DNA of 17,825 nt from JAGPKI01 sp052034135 (GTDB taxonomy: Bacteria; Caldisericota; Caldisericia; UBA6126; JAGPKI01): assembly GCA_052034135.1 (NCBI GenBank), contig JBPOJC010000037.1:1-17825 (forward strand), in the 5' to 3' direction. Below the pieces are notes generated by a model that worked only from the letters and a program-made list of their open reading frames with translations, was not told where the DNA came from and ran no database searches. Of this stretch, positions 15,573 through 17,825 are shown in pieces. The position numbers and the translations under genes are program-made. The stretch's first letter is position 1. Each line of letters opens with the position of its first letter.

Positions 15573-15682
15573 TTCCTAATTTCCTCTCATTTCTCCAATT
15601 TTTCTATAGATTTTCCTAACTTTAACTTACTTACACAGAAAAGCTTAGTAAATAGAGTAAAGTTATATACTATTCCTAACTT
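15573..15682. repeat. three copies of TTCCTAAYTT
   Basis: TTCCTAATTT (15573-15582), TTCCTAACTT (15613-15622) and TTCCTAACTT (15673-15682) start 40 and 60 nt apart. Two lie in the intergenic region before the stalk/His-Cys gene and the third overlaps the end of the nuclease gene. The surrounding plus strand is pyrimidine-rich, so chance is possible; a regulator-binding array is the alternative. Confidence 0.3.
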
Positions 15683-16461
15683 CCTGACTTCTTATATAAA
15701 TATGTTGAGGTAATATTCATAACTCGAGATTTAAAACTTATTTCTAATACATTTAAAAGATCAAGAAGAAAAGCAATAAAAAGCCTGTAATGGTCATTTT
15801 CTTTATATATCTTTATATGTTCATAACGATTCTGAAGGATATCATCGATGCTCATAATATATCCATCTTCTGTAGTATTAAATATTAGGCCTTTTGAAAG
15901 AATATAAATCAAATTTGGCCAGTTATAATGCTCACTTTTTCGCAGAAATTTATAATTCTTGACAATATTATCCAAAGAGCATCCATCATACGCAAATATA
16001 ATTCCAAATGCTTTATCATTAATTTTATATTCAATTCCATTACCTGGAATTGTTTCTGGAAACGCTTCAAAAACTATCTTCTTAAACCTGATTATTTTAT
16101 CGAGACTATCTTCAAGGTCTTTTTTTCTAAGATATGTCTTTACTTCGATTATTCCATATACTAATTCCACAGGAAAAACGTTATTTTTAATAATAGATGG
16201 AAATTTCAGAAACTCATTCTCATAAAGTATTAAATCACATTGGTTAGAAGCATTACCTTTACCATTTATCACTAATCCTTTTCCAATACTACAATTAATT
16301 ACATTTGCAAGGTTTCTTGCAAGTAAATCTTCTAATTCTTCACCCTTTATTAGATTACTACTTGTGAATTTATTTCGAATCTGGTTAAATTCAATTGATA
16401 ATTTATCCTTTTCTAATATTAATGGTTCAAATAATGCTATACTTTTCTTACATTTTGCCAT
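15676..16461 (-). CDS. DUF6602-like protein, putative PD-(D/E)XK nuclease
   Basis: This 261-residue cytoplasmic protein has a core at about residues 38-125 resembling the DUF6602 family. KGEELEDLLARNLANV carries the helix acidic residue, NQCDLILYE gives Asp76, and VYGIIEVKTYL gives Glu106 and Lys108. Acid, then D, then ExK is the arrangement of the restriction-endonuclease-like fold, so a DNA- or RNA-cleaving activity is plausible. The C-terminal half (about 140-261) has no motif I recognise. No methylase, helicase or ATPase partner is adjacent. DUF6602 proteins are uncharacterised and often occur in accessory DNA. The start ATG (MAKCKK) has only a weak GAGAG before it, and a TATAAT lies at 16499-16504 without a good -35. 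A role in defence or element maintenance is inference. Confidence 0.7.
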   Translation of the reverse strand: MAKCKKSIALFEPLILEKDKLSIEFNQIRNKFTSSNLIKGEELEDLLARNLANVINCSIGKGLVINGKGNASNQCDLILYENEFLKFPSIIKNNVFPVELVYGIIEVKTYLRKKDLEDSLDKIIRFKKIVFEAFPETIPGNGIEYKINDKAFGIIFAYDGCSLDNIVKNYKFLRKSEHYNWPNLIYILSKGLIFNTTEDGYIMSIDDILQNRYEHIKIYKENDHYRLFIAFLLDLLNVLEISFKSRVMNITSTYLYKKSGS

Positions 16462-16772
16462 TGAACACTCTCTTGAATTTTTTCAAAATATTTCATTAAT
16501 TATACCACAACTCTTATTTTTTACAGATTCTTTCAAGTGTTACTTAACTCATCTAAAGATTTACAAACCTATTCAAGATAAAATAAATCTTTGTTTTTTT
16601 GTCTTTTTCTTTTAATTTACTCTTCAGACAATCTTCATTAGACTTGAATTAAAAAGTCTTCTAATCTCACAACTTCCAAAAAGAAATAATTCTTCTTCTA
16701 TTATGCTATATTTTTCATTAGAAATAATAACTATTTCCTTCAAATGAGGTAAAATAACAATTCAAAGATTAT
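16462..16772. other. 311-nt gap with no supported gene
   Basis: AT-rich and pyrimidine-rich on the plus strand. It holds a minus-strand TATAAT (16504-16499) that may serve the nuclease gene and an imperfect inverted repeat at 16637-16665 (ATTAGACTT against AAGTCT...CTAAT, 8-nt loop, bulged) with no T-tract. A minus-strand frame of about 40 codons at roughly 16625-16755 has only a TTG start and no ribosome-binding site; I do not call it a gene. Confidence 0.5.
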
Positions 16773-17435
16773 CTATTTGAGTTTTTCAATAATATTCTTA
16801 ACAATCCCTATGATTTCCTTGTTCTTTAAGTCTTTTAAAAGATTTTCAAGTGCAGGAATAATTCTTTTATCTCCCTTCTCAATAATTAAATCGCTTACTT
16901 TCTTAATAAAACCAAAAGTATAGTTCTCTGGGTATTTTTTAAATATTTCTAACAATTCACTAATTAATGTATCAGTCATTCCTAAATCAATAAGATTTTT
17001 GATGTCATATAATGAAAGTTGTTTGCTTGTTTCTAATATATTTTTTTGAATATTTTCATTTTCCTCTTCTGTAAATCTATATCCGCAGTGTTTGCATCTG
17101 TTTGCATTAATTTTTACCATTTCTTTACATTCTGGACATTCTTTAAGATTGTCTTCCTTTTCTGTAAAATTGTGTCCACAGTATCTGCAAACATTTGCAT
17201 TTATATTTATCATTTCCTTACATTCAGGGCATTCCTTCAAATTACTTATTACTTCTTTTACAGGTGAGCCGGCTAAGGCAATTAAAGCAATAATTCCAAA
17301 GAAGAATCCTCCTGCAAACCAAGTTCCTGAAGAATATCCTTTCTTAACTGCTAAATTAGAACAAAAAGAACCAAAGATAATCCCGTTTAGTAGAATTAGA
17401 AAAATCCAAACCCAAATACTTAACCCAAACATCAT
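16773..17435 (-). CDS. membrane protein with two tandem zinc ribbons and a helical C-terminus
   Basis: This 220-residue protein has two membrane segments (about residues 5-27 and 38-56), then two consecutive zinc ribbons. The first uses C69, C72, C83 and C86; the second C100, C103, C114 and C117. Both read ECPECKEM ... C..CG and look like recent duplicates (22 of 31 residues identical, repeat unit N65-D95 and N96-N126). Residues about 135-220 are amphipathic helices resembling HEAT-type repeats (DKRIIPALENLLKDL). Zinc ribbons of this kind often mediate protein contacts rather than DNA binding; the ribbons should be cytoplasmic if both ends are inside. Function is unknown. GAGGAGAG precedes the first of two adjacent ATGs, so the start may be 17435 or 17432. 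Confidence 0.75.
   Translation of the reverse strand: MMFGLSIWVWIFLILLNGIIFGSFCSNLAVKKGYSSGTWFAGGFFFGIIALIALAGSPVKEVISNLKECPECKEMININANVCRYCGHNFTEKEDNLKECPECKEMVKINANRCKHCGYRFTEEENENIQKNILETSKQLSLYDIKNLIDLGMTDTLISELLEIFKKYPENYTFGFIKKVSDLIIEKGDKRIIPALENLLKDLKNKEIIGIVKNIIEKLK
17058..17150 (-). repeat. zinc-ribbon repeat unit 2 (93 nt)
   Basis: Encodes residues 96-126 and matches unit 1 in frame and length. Differences cluster between the cysteine pairs, while all four metal-binding cysteines are kept. Confidence 0.7.
17151..17243 (-). repeat. zinc-ribbon repeat unit 1 (93 nt)
   Basis: Encodes residues 65-95 of the membrane zinc-ribbon protein. It is followed without a gap by unit 2 at 17058-17150 in the same frame, giving a direct tandem duplication of 31 codons with 22 identical residues. 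Confidence 0.7.
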
Positions 17436-17739
17436 ACACTCTCCTCATTTATTTTCTGTAATCTGATTTAACATTTAATTCTTCTATTTCTCATAAAACT
17501 ATTAACCTTTAAACTTATTTAGCTTTTACTGGGTTATATGCACTTTTTTAAATTCTCTTTAGAAAATATAGCTGGTTCAGTTATACCCAACTTCCCGTTT
17601 TTTACAACTTAAATACCTGTAAACACTCATAGAAACTTAATAAGTAATATTAAAATATTAATAAATGTAGTCTGTAAATATATTAATAACTATTAATTAA
17701 ATACTTGCAATAATATTATTAACATGGTATAAAAGTATT
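17436..17739. other. 304-nt AT-rich gap, probably containing an IS end
   Basis: No open frame with a credible start is seen. The stretch from about 17620 to 17725 is nearly pure A/T with many ATTAAT/TAATATT palindromic pieces. Because a transposase starts at 17740, the left end of an insertion sequence probably lies here, but with the right end outside the window its inverted repeat cannot be identified. Confidence 0.5.
17705..17733 (+). promoter_or_regulatory. candidate promoter of the transposase, giving a leaderless or near-leaderless mRNA
   Basis: TTGCAA (17705-17710) and TATAAA (17728-17733) are 17 nt apart. A start 6-7 nt after the -10 would fall at or just before the ATG at 17740. No Shine-Dalgarno sequence precedes that ATG. 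Confidence 0.45.
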
Positions 17740-17825
17740 ATGTTTATTAAAAGATGTTTATCAAAGTTTAGAGATAAAGAATATGAAACATTCTGGATTG
17801 TTGAATCATACAGAACTGAATCTGG
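17740..17825 (+). CDS. IS1634/IS4-type transposase, N-terminal fragment (cut by window end)
   Basis: Only 28 codons and two further bases are visible. MFIKRCLSKFRDKEYETFW, then VESYRTESG, resembles the N-terminus of IS1634-group (IS4 superfamily) DDE transposases, which typically start M(Y/F)(L/I)K, a basic stretch, then VESYRTE-G. The catalytic DDE residues lie outside the window. There is no ribosome-binding site, and a promoter-like pair ends 6 nt before the ATG. The match rests on a short pattern, so family assignment is moderate; that the frame is real and extends beyond the window is likely. Confidence 0.65.
   Translation, partial: MFIKRCLSKFRDKEYETFWIVESYRTES

Noticed and set aside
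14818..15650. 13-nt match TTACACAGAAAAG at the end of the integrase remnant and at about 15629-15644, suggesting a second int remnant
   Set aside because: The match does not extend convincingly on either side and the region is low-complexity.
16625..16755. Minus-strand frame of about 40 codons (KEIVIISNEKYSIIEEELF) in the gap between the nuclease and zinc-ribbon genes
   Set aside because: Only a TTG start, no ribosome-binding site and no family resemblance; could be a decayed fragment but this is not supportable.

Overview
The window is bacterial and strongly AT-rich, with compact Shine-Dalgarno-led operons and typical bacterial housekeeping families (GlmS, RNase PH, RecR, YbaB, DnaX, ArgS). 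Two exported proteins carry copper-amine-oxidase-N-like 'stalk' domains, which are common in Firmicutes and in deep-branching thermophile phyla such as Caldisericota. I cannot place the organism more precisely from sequence alone; a Caldisericota- or Firmicutes-like bacterium is the best guess, held with low confidence.

Layout. (1) 1-681, plus strand: the 3' part of a FlaA1/CapD-type nucleotide-sugar 4,6-dehydratase. (2) 801-9211, minus strand: nine tightly packed genes, in transcription order a three-BON-domain protein, argS, dnaX, ybaB, recR, a small four-helix membrane protein, glmS, rph and rdgB. Gaps are 2-27 nt or the genes overlap, so they probably form one operon. A promoter-like pair lies at 9293-9321 and a weak terminator-like hairpin at 743-764. 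(3) 9378-13946, plus strand: a promoter, tRNA-Gly(CCC), tRNA-Cys(GCA), an exported stalk/coiled-coil/Ig-like protein, tRNA-Leu(TAA), a membrane-anchored coiled-coil protein, and a Lon-related ATP-dependent protease of the AAA_32 type. (4) 14012-14280, minus strand: tRNA-Lys(CTT), tRNA-Gly(GCC) and tRNA-Leu(TAG). (5) 14281-17825: an accessory region. It starts with an isolated 17-nt near-copy of the middle of tRNA-Lys, followed at once by a broken tyrosine recombinase (ribosome-binding site, N-terminal remnant and C-terminal catalytic remnant). Then come a DUF4177-type protein, an exported stalk protein with a C-terminal His/Cys motif, a DUF6602-like PD-(D/E)XK nuclease candidate, a membrane protein with two tandem zinc ribbons, and the first 28 codons of an IS1634/IS4-type transposase at the right edge.

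How the parts fit. The minus-strand operon joins DNA replication and repair (dnaX, ybaB, recR), translation (argS), amino-sugar supply (glmS), and RNA and nucleotide-pool housekeeping (rph, rdgB). The tRNA genes sit at the hinge between core and accessory DNA. Region 5 looks like a decaying integrative element that used tRNA-Lys: an att-like core, int remnants, hypothetical cargo, a nuclease candidate and an IS. I see no CRISPR array, no rRNA and no complete novel multi-gene system. The points most worth a second look are the tRNA-Lys/integrase scar, the DUF6602-like nuclease beside it, the ArgRS lacking a recognisable HIGH motif, and the Lon-like protease with Arg in the Walker A lysine position.
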